Positions 1-12,254 of a DNA stretch of 64,000 nucleotides are shown one piece after another. The position numbers were made by a program, and so were the translations under genes. Positions within the stretch are counted from its first letter, which is position 1. Every line of letters begins with the position of its first letter. The notes beneath the pieces are model-generated. The model saw only the letters and a list, made by a program, of their open reading frames with translations, ran no database searches and was not told where the DNA came from. Source of the stretch: Xiphydria camelus (taxonomy: Eukaryota; Arthropoda; Insecta; Hymenoptera; Xiphydriidae); NCBI GenBank assembly GCA_963678675.1, contig OY783193.1:10588822-10652821 (forward strand), given 5' to 3'.

Positions 1-2802
1 ATTTGTAATCCGTATGCACACTCGAGTCCCCGACGGATAATCAGCGGGGAGCAGGAAAAAAAAACGAAAAATGGTCGCGCGAGCGCAAGCAGGGAGAGCT
101 CGAGTCGTCGCGCTCGGTCGAAGACCGACCCCCTTCGGGGCTCCCCTCCGGTTACGTATCCCGGGTCACAGTCATCCGCGGTCATTTCCTTTTGTGAGGC
201 AAATGGACAATCAGTAATGCATAGCGCAACACGTCCTCCAACGGCCTCGAGAACAACACATGCCTTCACACCACGGGTTCCCATCGCCCGCAGAGCCCAT
301 CGCAGGCGTAACCGCGCGTCGCTCGTGCCCTTCCGCTATACACCTATCCTGCTGTCGCCCCCCCCCCCCTGCACCCGCACTGCACCGCGTCGGCTACGAT
401 CACTCGTCTCTTATTATTCCCTCGCATGCGCCACCTCGAGCGGCGTACACGCCGGTGCACCGTGCATTTTAACGAAGCCGTCGGCTCGCCCCGGCTCGTA
501 ATAACAATTAATGCTCGTCGCTGGATCGGAAAGAAGATGCATTCGGATAGCTGTGCCGGGAAAACGGCTTACGGGTTGAGGTAGACGGGCGCTGCAAACG
601 CCTCATCCGACTATGCATAATTCTGTAGCTTACGTGTAGGCGGTTCGGATGGTCATCTTTTATTGGGGTGGTTATTATAGTTGCGGATGACTTCACTCGA
701 AATAGGCTCGAGGGGTTGTAGGGTGAAATATATGTGTGCGATCATTGGTGTCTCGTAGGAGAGAATTATATTGTTGTTGTGTCCGTGTTATTTTTTAATT
801 CTTTTTAACTGGCGTAATTCTTAGGAGAGGGGGTGATAATTATTGTAATTATTTGAGTCGGATTCAATTTGAAGGGACGCAAATCGTTAAATATGTGGCG
901 AACTGCGAAAGTGGAGGATACGAGTAAGTAGAAGGAGAAACGATTGGTCAGACGAGGAGAATCGTATGAGAAAAGTAAACCTTGCTGGCGACTGAAGAAT
1001 CGTAGGTCTCCGAGTCTTGATAACAGATCTTTTAAAAGGTAAAAAAGTGGTTAAACAATTGTTTTCAAGGGAAAAAATAATCAATGAAAATTGTGCAAAT
1101 CATCGAATTCGAATTAAAAATCATATTCCGAGTACTTCTACATCCTATAATGGAATCTGAGCATTCGACGATCCTCGCCGAAGGCCGAGGAAGGAGTTGC
1201 ATTGTACGGCGCCGATCGAGACCGGACGATCCACACAAAAACCGCCTGATGAGCCGTGGGGGTCGTGGCAGTGACCTCCCAGGTGCCGCGACATTCTCTC
1301 CGCCTCGGACGCAGAACCAACAACTTTTATTCCTGAACCAACAACTTTTTCGAACGTGGAAAACGCGGTTATGCACGGTAGACGACGGTTCCCACAGCCC
1401 AGCCAGCTCGTCCACGAAGACACCTCCGCCACTACCACCACCACTACCACCACCGTCACCGCTATTCCCGACTGTTTGGCTTTCCTTCTCTGTGTAAATT
1501 CACCGATTAATTGAAGATTCGACAAAAAAATCTCGAGCTAATCGCGCCGTCCTGCACGCCCGCGCCGGAGGGGGCGCATCCGTGAGGAGCAAGACCAACG
1601 CCCTTTTTTCCCGTGGCACGACCAATTTCAAGCGGAAACGGGTCGTTTCGAAGCGTGTTCGCTTCGTTACGCGCGGGTACGGAGCAAATCGCGTGGACAA
1701 AACGGCGGGGAAAGGAGGGGGGATGCCGGCGGAGCGAACGCTTATCAAAGCGAAGCAGCCGCGGCGTTTTTCTCCTTCTTTTGAATACGGGGAAAATTTC
1801 GAGATATATCGCGCGGCGGGGAGGAGGGGGACTATATTCGCGACGTCACCTCGAGACGAGCGGTGTTTATGCTTATTCATTACGTCGCGCCGGTTCCGGG
1901 AAGGACGCGGCACCGGTCGATCGATCGATTCGCCGAACGCGCGATCGTTATTCGTCCGCCGCCTGATCGGTATTCCAGGCGACGGCGTGAAAAATTCGTG
2001 CGAACAGTTTCGGACACGACCGAACTCGCGACGAGTAGCGGATCGCTATGGCGGATGTCGCGCGCGCGCGGTTTCTTCGGGGAGCTGTTAATGGGGCGTG
2101 TGGGGGAATTCGAATTGCGCGGTGGGATTGTGTCGTGAGGTTGAGGAAAAAATTTTGCTTTTTGATACTTCCAACGAGCAAAATTTCCAGAACGTTTCCA
2201 CAAACGATCTCGTCTCACCTGAACGGCATTGTCAATATGAACGCTTTCTCTATTAGCAGACAAACGACGAATTGATATACACGTGGACGCGGCAGCGAAC
2301 AACGTCGAAAAGAGAGGGAGAGGACCACCTGTCGCTGAAAACTGGTGCAGAAGGCCGTTGGAGGCCGTGATTTCAGCGCGATTGGCTGTCGCGTGGCGTA
2401 GCGTCGTGTGCGCTAGAATACCTTATCACCGGGTCGAGCGTGCATCGATACGCGGATCACGTAACGCGCGAGCGAACTTAAGAGATTCCTCCGTGTGACG
2501 GATGGGAACTTCCCAATGGGCTTGGCGATGGAGAGTAGCTTCGAGTGTCCCAAAAAAACAGGAAGACGCGATTTTGGGGGGTCGAGGAAGAAATCGAACC
2601 GCGTGTCAAAGGCCCTAGATCCGGTATATTATAAAAAAGAAACACACGATTGATTAATTCGAATCAAGCCGTTAGTTTCCGATTGGAAATTCTTTTTAGG
2701 CGTTGACTCGGATCAAGTTAATTTGCCACGATATTATCTTGGCTCTATGTAGAAATGTCCTACTTTTTTTTATCAGGACTTCGCTTCTAACTTGAGCCAT
2801 GT
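1..2802. other. Intergenic, CpG-rich, no gene seen
   Basis: Mostly GC-rich DNA with undepleted CpG. It includes a poly-C run near 360-369 and a short (CCACTA)-type microsatellite at about 1427-1460. Open frames exist on both strands but overlap one another and are rich in Arg, Ser and Pro, as expected from GC-rich non-coding sequence. From about 2500 the sequence turns AT-rich. No recognisable protein motif or RNA gene was found. Confidence 0.6.
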
Positions 2803-3005
2803 GAGGCTAAACTTACTCGCCAGGAAAGAAACTTCAACCATTGTTATCTAATTATTTATGAATTTTTGGCCTACATCGATATGAGACTTTATTGTAGACG
2901 AAAACGTAATCTTCAAAAAAGTATTATACAAATATCAGCCAAAAGCTCATAGGTAATGAGATAACAGTGACTGAAGCTTCTTTCTTGGCGAGTAAGTTTA
3001 GCCTT
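2803..3005. repeat. Foldback MITE, GAGGCTAAAC family, copy 1
   Basis: Inverted arms begin GAGGCTAAACTTACTCGCC and end GGCGAGTAAGTTTAGCC. The arms continue inward through a shared block resembling ATTGTTATCTAATTATTTATG. The middle contains a segment (ACTTTATTGTAGACG, then AAAAAAGTATTATACAAAT) that recurs in copies at 23.4 kb and 38.36 kb. No coding capacity. Superfamily not assigned; I see no clear target duplication. Confidence 0.75.
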
Positions 3006-3212
3006 ATATAGTATAGGTTATCCTTATTTGAAATTAACGTTAAAGGCCGAAATAAAATTATCACAATATGTATACCCAGTTAAATCCAAACTGGGTCCTA
3101 ATTTGGGATTAATGAGGAAAGCCAGGATAAAATTAACGTGGATGCCCAACTAAATCATAATTTGACTCTCGTTTGTTGAAATTAACGGAGAAATACTTAT
3201 TGTGGTAGTCCA

Positions 3213-3463
3213 TGCGGAGAAAAATGTTCATTAAAAATTACTGCGAAAATCACGTAACCATGGGACTATAATATGTCAATAACCAAATTTTTACTGCAGA
3301 TCACGATAAAATTCATTTATCCCTCCCTCTGTTTCAGTCATTTGTTGACTGAAAAAACAGTCAATCCTGAAGCATAATTATGTAAAAATTTGGTCGTTGA
3401 CATCATGTCCCATGGTTACGTGAATTTTTCATGGTAATTTTTTATGAACATTTCTCTCCGCGC
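3213..3463. repeat. Foldback element of 251 bp
   Basis: Near-perfect inverted arms of about 85 bp. The left arm begins TGCGGAGAAAAATGTTCAT and contains CACGTAACCATGGGAC. The right arm contains GTCCCATGGTTACGTG and ends in ATGAACATTTCTCTCCGC. The loop is about 80 bp. No open frame of note. The GGAGAAAAA terminus resembles the CACGGAGAAAAA elements at 10.1 and 40.9 kb, but relationship is uncertain. Confidence 0.7.
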
Positions 3464-4481
3464 AGATAACGCCTGTTATGGGCCAAAATAATAATCCGGC
3501 ATCCAAGCTAATTTTTCACTCGGATTCTATCAGAACAAAATGAATGTTTGCATTAGTTATTTCATGTGGTCCACGTGAAAAATTCCTCGCGATCGTTATT
3601 CCCGTCGCCGTTCAACGATGCATGTGGCGTCACATATTATTCTCGCTCGACAAGTACGCATGTAAGAACAAAACGACCCGAAGCGCATAAATCAACGTTG
3701 CAGCTCAGCAGCCGCACTAAGTATGCACCACTCACTGCATCGCATGTCGAGCGAATCGAACCGGGAGTTATCGCAATTGTTATTAAGCGCTGTCCCATGT
3801 TCTTTATCGGTTGAAATACTTTGTTGCTCGGTATGTATAATAAGCCGCAAATGACATCGCTTCACGCGCGTAAGCGGAATTCTTTGAAGCGAGATGCGAA
3901 TAATTATACGCGTCTCTTACATCGCACGCATATACGTACTTCTGCATACAGGTATCATTACGCGTCGCCGTTGCTAATAATAGTTGGATGCCACGTACAA
4001 ATGACCGGTATGGGTGATTTGCATCAATACTGCGTACATGCGTTATAATGTTGCGAATGCGAAGCGGAAACTTGTCGCGATGGAACACACGGCAAAAAAG
4101 TGGCAGAGCATCCGCTTAATTTGAAAAAATATATATATATTTTTTTATCCTTCTCCGATGTACATAAGTAGGTGAAAACCCCGTATGCATCGTTGCATGT
4201 CTGTAGAAGTAACATCACGCAGTACCTAATTAAATCTCTTATTTTCACCATCTCTCGTTAAACGTTAAAATACGACATCTTCGATTTCCAACGACGAACG
4301 AAATAACCGACGAATCTTTTCTCTAAGCTCTCCGACCAATAAAGTGAAAGATATGAAAACACCGCCATCGTATTTTTCCAATCAATGCAATTAGGAATAA
4401 TTAGTCCCTAATTTCATCAGGAGATAACGAGGTGACAAATGTTTGCCTGTCACTGGACGCCGCAGTTGCTCGCAACACGTA
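3464..4481. other. Intergenic, no gene seen
   Basis: AT-rich to mixed composition, with a short AT microsatellite near 4129-4142. Short open frames occur on both strands without recognisable domains. Confidence 0.55.
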
Positions 4482-5256
4482 CACAGAGAAACAGAATTAG
4501 CTGGATCTAGTGAAAATGACTTACGGGGTCACAAGTAATTATTTATTTACATCAATGAAATGTTTAATACATCAATTAACCCTCACACGAGGCATCTGAA
4601 CAGCATTGTTTTAGATCGTAGATTAAACAGTGATTTCACAAAATTAGTATTGGACGAAACATTAGCTATGTGTGGGTATTTGTGAAGTGAAAAAAATTAA
4701 TACTCTACAGAAGGTAAATAGTAATACACGACTAAATTAATCTGCCATTGACGATGTTGCTGGACCTTCAGGTTCGTTGAGAAAAAAAAGAAAGAAAAAC
4801 ATCGAGCGGTTCTCGTTGCCAACTATGCGTTGATAAAAATCGTAAGGCTTGTTCGACATGTATGAAGTGCCAAAAGTGTTTGTGTGGTGATCATAAAAGG
4901 TTGCTATTTATTTTTGCGCTGCTTGTAGAATCTATTACTTTAAATATCGAATAAAACGTATAGAATATTATATATAATGCGTGGTGACGAAATAAATTGA
5001 AATTTCATGTAATGATGGTCGTTGAGTTGATATTAGAATACGGTTAGGTGAAATATCACCCATAAGGAATTTATGTGTAATTATTTATAAAGAGAGTATT
5101 AAATATCTTTTCTTTACAATCACGTGGAACAGTATGTCATTGAACAGTAGAAATATTTAATTCACATGAAAAAAAGATTTCATCGATGTAAATAAATAAT
5201 TACTCGCGATCCCGCAAATAATTTATAGTAGATCCAACTGATACTTTTTCTTTGTG
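4482..5256. repeat. CACTGAG-type MITE, family A, copy 1 (expanded)
   Basis: Starts CACAGAGAAACAGAATTAG after TA (4480-4481) and ends CTTTTTCTTTGTG before TA (5257-5258). Subterminal arms share GGATCTA, then a stretch including AAGTAATTATTTATTTACATC. Same family as 7099-7371 and 28080-28329, but about 500 bp longer because of unrelated internal sequence. TA flanks fit a Tc1/mariner-superfamily non-autonomous element. No transposase remains. Confidence 0.75.
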
Positions 5257-5555
5257 TAAACTCGTTATGCGTAAACTCATTGTCAGCCAACTACGTTAAA
5301 AGCGCACTTCTGCTTTTCTCGGTGTTTAACTCAATTCAAGCGCAAACTCATTTTCTGAAATGATCTTCCGACGGGAGGTAAAGATAATTTATCTCGCGAC
5401 ATAATCCTTTGAAAAAAAAAAGTAAACATCTCATCGCCGCGAATAGAAATAAACAATAAATTTGCAAAGAAACAGTGGCCAAACCAGGTAGCCCAATTAC
5501 AACCATCTAAAATTAATTACGAGTTCAAATTGCATCACCCGTCGCAGCCACGTTA

Positions 5556-6261
5556 AGCACCCCCTAGACGGTCAATAGTACTGATCAATATGCATTGATC
5601 AATATGTAGAGTGGCGGGGCTAATTGATCTAAGTGCCAAAATTATTCTTCTCAGAAAAATAAGAAAAACTGCCCATCAGTAAAACCAAATTGACATTTGA
5701 CCACCTTTTGACGGCTTATACAACGAAAAGGAAAGCGCATTGGTATACTTAAATCATATAGCTCTGCATTGGCCTTGGCGCATATATAATTTTGAAGAAG
5801 AAATCCGAAATCATGGAATTTTGGCACTTAGATCAATTAGCCCCGCCACTCTACATATATTGAAGGTCTCATCAATACGCTTTAATGTAGCTTCAATATA
5901 CCTAGCTCTATCAATACGATGACTAGACATTTTTACTTTGACTGTTGGTTGTGCTTAAAAAGTTCGCAATCTATTATGCAACTTTTTATTTTTATTACCT
6001 ATTTTTTTTCTAATATCAAGCAATGGTGTTCCATAGAGATTGAGCTTTTCTTACCTTGAATATTGATCAATATACCTCATAAACGTCAATACGAGCATCA
6101 GTAGGTGTAGCTTCCATCAATATACTTCAATATAAATTTCTATTAATATGTTTCAATATGCTGTTAATATGTTCGAAGCTCTCCTAAACGATCAATATAT
6201 CTGTTTAATACGTATCGATCAATACATATTGATCAATGATATTGACCGTCTAGGGGGTGCT
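5556..6261. mobile_element. Harbinger-like MITE, interrupted by another element
   Basis: Terminal inverted repeats AGCACCCCCTAGACGGTCAA and its complement at 6242-6261, flanked on both sides by TTA. A 3-bp TWA target duplication is characteristic of PIF/Harbinger elements. Subterminal repeats of ATTGATCAATAT occur at both ends. It has no coding capacity. The element at 5609-5851 is inserted into its left part. Confidence 0.7.
5609..5851. mobile_element. TA-flanked MITE nested in the 5556-6261 element
   Basis: Inverted repeats start GAGTGGCGGGGCTAATTGAT and end in the complement, with TA on each side (5607-5608 and 5852-5853). The arms run on through CTAAGTGCCAAAATT for about 40 bp. Part of that sequence (GGGCTAAGTGCCA) is also present in the arms of the MITE at 11999-12254, suggesting related elements. 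It splits the surrounding Harbinger-like element, so it is the younger insertion. Confidence 0.75.
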
Positions 6262-7098
6262 TTAGTCACTTCACCGGAAAAGCTCAGCACCTTGCCAGCA
6301 AATCATCCAATATCGGACTCTCTCGGTCCGCTTCTGCTCCGAGTCGCTCATCGTCCGGATTCTCCGAGAGGGACGCTGCACGCGCGTTCTACCGGACAGT
6401 GACTCGCATCGGAAGAGGTAGCCGGATGGGTAGGAAGAGGAGGGGGGGAGAGAGAGAGAAGCAAGGGTGGCGGGAAGCCGTGGAACCGAAGTCATGAATG
6501 GGTCGTAATTGCCAAGGAGAAGATTACTATGAGTTGCTGCCGCTGCTGCTGCACCGAGCCACCGGTCGAGTCGGTTTCTTCAGGCGGACTCGTCGATCGG
6601 ATTCAATTCGTAGGTAGCGCTGCATAGGATCGTGCCTATATATATATATATGTATCCTCGCGTGTAATTCGTGTCGGCTCTCGACCGAATCGTGTCGATC
6701 GCCGCGGCGGACAGCTGCATTGTGCGCACGTGATAAAACTGGCTCGTCCATTCATTCGGTCGATCCCTCGCGATGAGCCGAGCTTAAATAGGACGTGGTA
6801 CACGTATGTGCGCTACATGTACGAAGGATAGGTATGCAGGCATACCTACACGTGTATCGTATGCACGGTGAACTAAAATGAACGAATTTAGCTCGTAAAT
6901 AGGTACGCTCTCGTGTCGTATCGTTTGAAATTTTCCGGTCATGTATTGTGTATTGTCATGGTAAGGATATTTCAGCGCCTTGTGTAAATAAACTGCGTTC
7001 CTTTGTTGATTCTATCGAGGGATTTGTTATGTATTGTCATTTATAGCGAGGTGAAAAGATTGATTATTATTTGGAGATATAGGTGCAAATTTTACGTA
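6262..7098. other. Intergenic, no gene seen
   Basis: Contains a GA-rich stretch near 6440-6465 and a short TA microsatellite near 6640. The open frames are short and unremarkable. Confidence 0.55.
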
Positions 7099-7371
7099 CA
7101 GAAAAGAAGAATTGGTTGGAACTACTGAAAATTAAATACTTGCGGGGTCGCGGGTAATTATTTATTGTATATAGGTATATCAATGAAATCTTTTAATGCA
7201 TCAATTTGATATTTTTTCCTTATAATCACGTGGAACAGTACTTATGTGATTGCAAGGAAGGAATATCTAATTGACGCGAAAAAAGATCGAATTGATATAA
7301 ATAAATAATTACTTGCAACCCCTTGGAAGTAATTATTAGTAGAGATCCAGCTAAATCTTTTTCTCTCTGTG
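7099..7371. repeat. CACTGAG-type MITE, family A, copy 2
   Basis: TA-flanked element of 273 bp. Left end CAGAAAAGAAGAATTGGTTG; right end CTAAATCTTTTTCTCTCTGTG. The arms include GGGTAATTATTTATTG and AAATAAATAATTACTTGC. The centre holds an inverted pair around AATCACGTGGAACAGTAC also present in copy 1. Confidence 0.75.
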
Positions 7372-10102
7372 TAGGACGTCTGTTCACGAGTATCTTACAT
7401 ATGCAGATGTACAAGAAGTTATTAATTAAGCAGGAATTCGATTCCTTTTGTAATACAGTGTCACCAAACTACGCACTGAATATATAGTTAATAGTTTTGC
7501 TGCACCATTACCCACGCGCGCGGCAGCGCGGTCCTACACCCTTCAAGAGTTGGGCCGACAAATTAAACGGCACGTAAACGCATCTCTCGCAGCGCCGACC
7601 AATAAAAAACTAAGAGTCCAATCTCCCATCTCTCGCCTCAAAATAAAATGCAGTTCAGACCAGTTTTAATTTCAATCAGAGGAGGAACTCCGGGCCCCTA
7701 ACATCATCCCATCACCCGCTGACCCGATTTATCCGCCCTTAACCCGGCTAACGAAAGGACCCCCCTCGCTAGAGACGCATCGCGCACCCCTACCTCGACG
7801 CACACTCGGAACAACCCCTGCCACACCCATACGACGCTGCGCCAGCCAACATCGCGGACCCCGTACGGCTAGACGCACACTGGCAGGCGCAAATAGGCAT
7901 TAAAAGAGTACAGCTGCACCTGCACTTTCCCGAGGGGGGAATACCTCCAACTTTACAGCCACGCGTTATTGCCAAGACGGATCCCCGCGTACAATGGAGA
8001 GGAGCTTATTCCTCGTTAGTAATAAACGTACGCTTAGACACGGGCAACTCTTGAGTATCCCATCGCGGCGCGAAAATATTATTCCCCAAGTATATATATG
8101 TATGTTATAACAAACCCCGCAGTCGGCGATTACTCTCACGTCGTGTCGCACGTGTATGTACGTGTTCATGCGTACCTAGAGAGATACGAAGCGACGCGCG
8201 ACCGCGCTCGCCGTCTCCGCGCGGCTCTGCTCCTCTCCAACGCGCGCGCGCGTGTGCTCCCATACGGTGTAACTCACAGCTCGAAAGTGAGATAGGAAGA
8301 GAGAGATCGCCCATGTATACTCAGAGCGAGAGCCCGCGTCGCGGGATATATCTATACCTACATAATGTACACGCGCCGGAGCCGCGCGCGAGCGCGCGAG
8401 TAATGGCATGAAAGAGCGTAGAGGTACCTATAGACCTCTCTCCCTGCCTGCCTACCTACCCGGCCCATGTACAAGGTAGCGGAGTAGAGGTCGTGACGTC
8501 ACGTCCGGCGCGAGGCCAACGAGTGTGGGAACCGGCGGCAGGTGCGTTCAAGAGTCAGTGAGATCGTGGCTTGTGGAGGATGCGGGGCGGTGGGGGCAGG
8601 GGGGGGGAGGGGAGGGAGAGGAGGGAGGAGGAACGCCTAAGAGGATTGGAGGAGCGGGAGGGAGGACAAAAAAGAGGAACCCGGAGTGCATGCCGCCACG
8701 CTCTCCGCGCACGCTACACACGCCACTCACGTATACGCGCCTCGCGCGCGCACGTACACGGGCCGGAGCCGGAGGCCGGTGCGTGTCACGCACGCGTTGG
8801 GCGTGTGTTGGCCCCGCGCGCGCGCGCGCGCGCGAGCGCTCGGGACTCGGCTCCGCGCCGCGGTGTCCCTCGAGATAGATTACGACCGCTTCTTGAAATG
8901 ACGAAGTACCGTCGTCGACACGCGGATTACGTGCGCCGAACCGGACCGCGGGTTCGGGATTCGCGCGACGACGACGACGAAAACGATGACGGGGAGGGTG
9001 AGGGGATGCGCGTCGGAGATGAAATAAAATCACTCGACCGAGCGGGGAATTCGTCGCGGCGTGACGAACGCGCGCGTGTGTGTTTGTGTGAGGGGGGGGG
9101 GGTATATACATACGCGGGGATGCGCGGTGGCGTAGGGGGTGTGCGTTTTGTAAGTGCGAGATGGGCTCGAGGCGATGATTTCGAATCGAGTCGTGTGTGT
9201 TTGATAAGTGGAGGAGGGGAGGACGCCGCGCGAAGAGTTGATTTTCGGCGTGGGGACAAAATAAAAGCGTCTCGTACCGATGGTGCCACGTGTGTATTTG
9301 CAATTTTTCTCGTTCTTGTACCTCTTTTTATGGCGTGGGTCGCGAGATGGATCGTGTTACTCCGTATGGTGATCGTTCGTGCGAGGGGACTGGAACTGCA
9401 TGATTGCACGATGCGGTTGCAGGCGCATAAGGATGGAATTGCAAGTGAACGGGAAATCTTCGAAGAATTGTATCGACGAACGGAAAAAGAGCATATATTT
9501 CGATATATATTGTTCGATCTAATTTTAAAAATTCCTTTTTCTTCCCTCTATAGCTCTGATTAGAAAAAAAAAGACCAACATTCCCATTCCGGCACATATA
9601 GAAGCCTCGCATTATCTGCCTACACGCATCTACGGGGAATTGAGATAAATCGATCTGTAGGAGCCTTCCTTCCGTTGCGTAAGACCTGGGATGAGGGGAG
9701 GGGGGGGGGGGAGAGAGAGGGAGCGTATAACAAGGGAAGAGCCGCCGTAGAAAAGTTATGGACATTGTATATCTCTTTCCCTTGCGCGCGCGCGCGTCTA
9801 TACATATAGACAGAGATGCTGCGAGATACAGCGTATAATTGGTGCCGTGTAAATGTATGGGATGGTGCTATGGGGCCCTGCCCGAGAGAAGACGATCATC
9901 AACAAAAACTCTCTAATTTCTAATCTCGGCGAGGAGCCTTGGAAGATTTATTTATTTAATGACGAGGTGTTGCTTTAATGATAATAATCGAATTCACGGT
10001 GCACCGCGGCGCGCTGCGCTCTCGATGATTCGGGGATCGCGTCTCGTGTCGCTTTTTTTTCGTTTATTCTCTTATAGATGTTACATACATTATATTTCCT
10101 CC
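7372..10102. other. Intergenic, CpG-rich block, no gene supported
   Basis: From about 8100 to 9200 this is a dense CpG block like a hymenopteran promoter or first exon. It holds a G-rich purine tract at 8576-8634 (possible quadruplex) and a CG alternation at 8814-8834. The longest open frames here (up to 330 residues) overlap on opposite strands and are low complexity, so I do not call them. A TGTGGGAA (Su(H)-type) site lies at 8524-8531, but nothing ties it to a target. Gene starts without a long coding exon cannot be excluded. Confidence 0.5.
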
Positions 10103-10494
10103 CACGAAGAAAAATGATTAGTAATTTGTACAGTGAATGTAACAGGGCACCTCGAGGTGAAACATTGCATTTTTCAATAGACACAGCATCCTTTTTACAG
10201 TCCGTAACAGTATAAAAGCTCGATGCATATTAACGGGAGATTGGTAAGTGTTTTCCCGTATAAACTGATTATATTACTACAAATTGTATAAAGTACGCTA
10301 TGGTCTGTTAACCCTTTTAGTGCCAAGCGAAAATCGTGTGTTTATGCGAAGATAACCGGACGAATTTGACGAATTTACTAAGTTTAGGAAACAGCTCATA
10401 AAAACCAAACTAAGAATGATATTTAAAACATTCAAAATGCAGCGTATTACAGAAGAAGGAGAGAATAATGTAATGTCAATTGTATTTCAATATA

Positions 10495-11070
10495 CAGGGT
10501 GTTCGGAAAAAACACCGACACAGAAATAGGGGTGATAGGTTACGTCATTACAAGTATTTTGATATAAGGGACCTATACCCGCAAGCGCGCGCCCCCTTCT
10601 GGAGATATCAACTTTTCAAGTTTATAACGACCGAGGTTGATCAAAGTAGAATAATATTGAGTTTTTTGTCTACCTGTACAATTGAAAAACAAATGAAAAC
10701 TCCTTGTATCCGCATCATCTTCGAAAAGTACAAGGACTTGAGCCAAGCGGTTATCCTTTCCGCAAGCAGTTTGCGCAGTGGCACATCTATCCAGAATCGT
10801 TTCCGATGTTGCATGGACATGGGTGGCCGTCATTTTGAGCATCTGCTGTAGTACATTGTTTTTGTATCTCGTAAAATTAAATATTTGTTACCATCTTGAT
10901 ACGTTTCTTATTATTCTACTTTGATCAACCTCGGTCGTTATAAACTTGAAAAGTTGATATCTCCAGAAGGGGGCGCGCGCTTGCGGGTATAGGTCCCTTA
11001 TATCAAAATACTTGTAATGACGTAACCTATCACTCCTATTTCTGTGTCGGTGATTTTTCCGAACATCCTG
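10495..11070. mobile_element. Tc1-like element with 162-bp inverted repeats, innermost layer
   Basis: Flanked by TA (10493-10494, 11071-11072). Ends are CAGGGTGTTCGGAAAA and TTTTTCCGAACATCCTG. The inverted repeats, 10495-10656 and 10909-11070, differ at only a few positions, so the insertion is fairly young. The 252-bp centre carries only the end of a transposase frame, so the element is non-autonomous. Confidence 0.85.
10760..10851 (+). pseudogene. Transposase C-terminal remnant (IS630/Tc1/mariner type)
   Basis: The open frame ends in residues NRFRCCMDMGGRHFEHLL before a stop. A Cys-containing helix followed by G-x-HFEHLL is a common C-terminus of insect DDE transposases of the IS630-Tc1-mariner superfamily. 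Nothing upstream in the element encodes the catalytic DDE core, which has been deleted. It sits exactly between the two 162-bp inverted repeats, consistent with an internally deleted element. The family call rests on this tail only. Confidence 0.55.
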
Positions 11071-11404
11071 TATATTGAAAATCATACGAATAACATAAAT
11101 ATTAAACATGATGAAAAACATATAAACAAGTTCCTCTTCTACAAACAATATTTGCACATAATAATAATCATCGTTTGATCATAGTTTCATGTAGGTCACG
11201 TAGTATGAATTATGAGTATTACATTTTCAAACATTTTTAATAAAATAACCAATATCGGTCCTGAGCGAACGCCGATATATCATCGTCCGGCACTAAAAGT
11301 GTTAAAAGTTTCGATGTTTCACCTATAGAGGAGCCCTGTTACTGGGATAACTGTAAAAATTCATAGACTTTCCCATGACTTTTTACTAATACTTTTTCTC
11401 CATC

Positions 11405-11998
11405 AAGTTTTCCGCTTTCTTTGCCACCGTATTCCACTCTCGCTTCCGCGGCGAAAGGGTTTCTCGCGGGAGAAACAGAAATTAGCGCCGATAGAAGGAT
11501 TATCTCGAGAGTAATCTCGTAGATTGAATTCCTTTCAAGGAGACTCTTCTGGGAACGCACGCGTATGTTTACGTCCTGCGTCTTTCGAGCCCCACCCGTC
11601 GACGTACACTCGCGAACGCCTCCTCGTTATCTCTCTACACCTTTACAGATACCCGTGCAGCTACAACAGGTCTTCCGACGCTCCCAACGAAGACACCCCG
11701 GCGCTAGCGTGTGTGCAAGCGTGCATCGCGCGCGAGTGCGTTATCACGCCCAAGTCACGTGATCCGAGCGCGTGACTTTATGCGCAAAAGGCGCATCGGA
11801 GAATCGTATGAAAGGTTTGACGCGCTTGGCGTCGCTGAATCGTCATCGACGCGCGATTCCTGGAAAGGCGGATGAATTCCTCGAGGCGTGAGATTGCGCG
11901 ATTTTCGCTTCGAATTATTTATTCTCATTTATTTTTTATCCCCTTCGAAAAATGCATTATTTTACGGCATTATCACTCGAGCCTACACCGAGATAAAT
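11405..11998. other. Intergenic, no gene seen
   Basis: Mixed composition with a GC-rich block near 11560-11880. No recognisable domain or repeat. Confidence 0.55.
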
Positions 11999-12254
11999 AA
12001 TTGTAGCATGGAAGTAAAATCCGGGCTAAGTGCCAGAATATGAAAAATTGAGTTAAGTGCTAAAAAGTGGACTATGTGACAACCCCAATACGCTGTAAAA
12101 AATGGGCTATGTCTAGATCCTTCAAAATCTAGTTCAAATAATTGCCACAAGAGAATCTTGCTTGCTGCAAAGCTTGCTTGCTTGCTTTCAGAACTGCATA
12201 TCTCAAAACTTGCTTTTTGGCACTTAGCCCGGATTTTACTTCCATGCTACAATT
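11999..12254. repeat. MITE with about 37-bp inverted repeats
   Basis: Arms begin ATTGTAGCATGGAAGTAAAA and continue TCCGGGCTAAGTGCCA; the right arm (about 12218-12254) is the complement. The 180-bp centre has no open frame of interest. The near-identity of the arms suggests a recent insertion. Confidence 0.8.

Larger units (their letters stand above)
10308..11305. mobile_element. piggyBac-type TTAA element, middle layer
   Basis: TTAA followed by CCCTTTTAGTGCC on the left, and GGCACTAAAAGTG followed by TTAA on the right (10308-10311, 11302-11305). TTAA duplication with CCY-type ends is the hallmark of piggyBac elements. In the related repeat at about 40.9 kb the corresponding site (GGTCTAATTG) is unoccupied. 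No transposase of its own is visible; the interior is filled by the Tc1-like element. Confidence 0.7.
10103..11404. repeat. CACGGAGAAAAA-type element, outermost of three nested elements
   Basis: Left part 10103-10307 and right part 11306-11404 are inverted copies of each other. CACGAAGAAAAATGATTAG, ACAGTGAATGTAACAGGG and GGTGAAACAT pair with ATGTTTCACC, CCCTGTTACTGGGATAACTG and CTAATACTTTTTCTCCAT. A second copy of the right part, less interrupted, lies at 40515-41000. The middle is occupied by later insertions. Confidence 0.7.

Noticed and set aside
8548..9563. Overlapping frames of 330 (plus) and 251 (minus) residues
   Set aside because: Antisense to each other, Arg/Gly/Pro-rich and driven by CpG and GA content. 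No domain, no consistent codon pattern.
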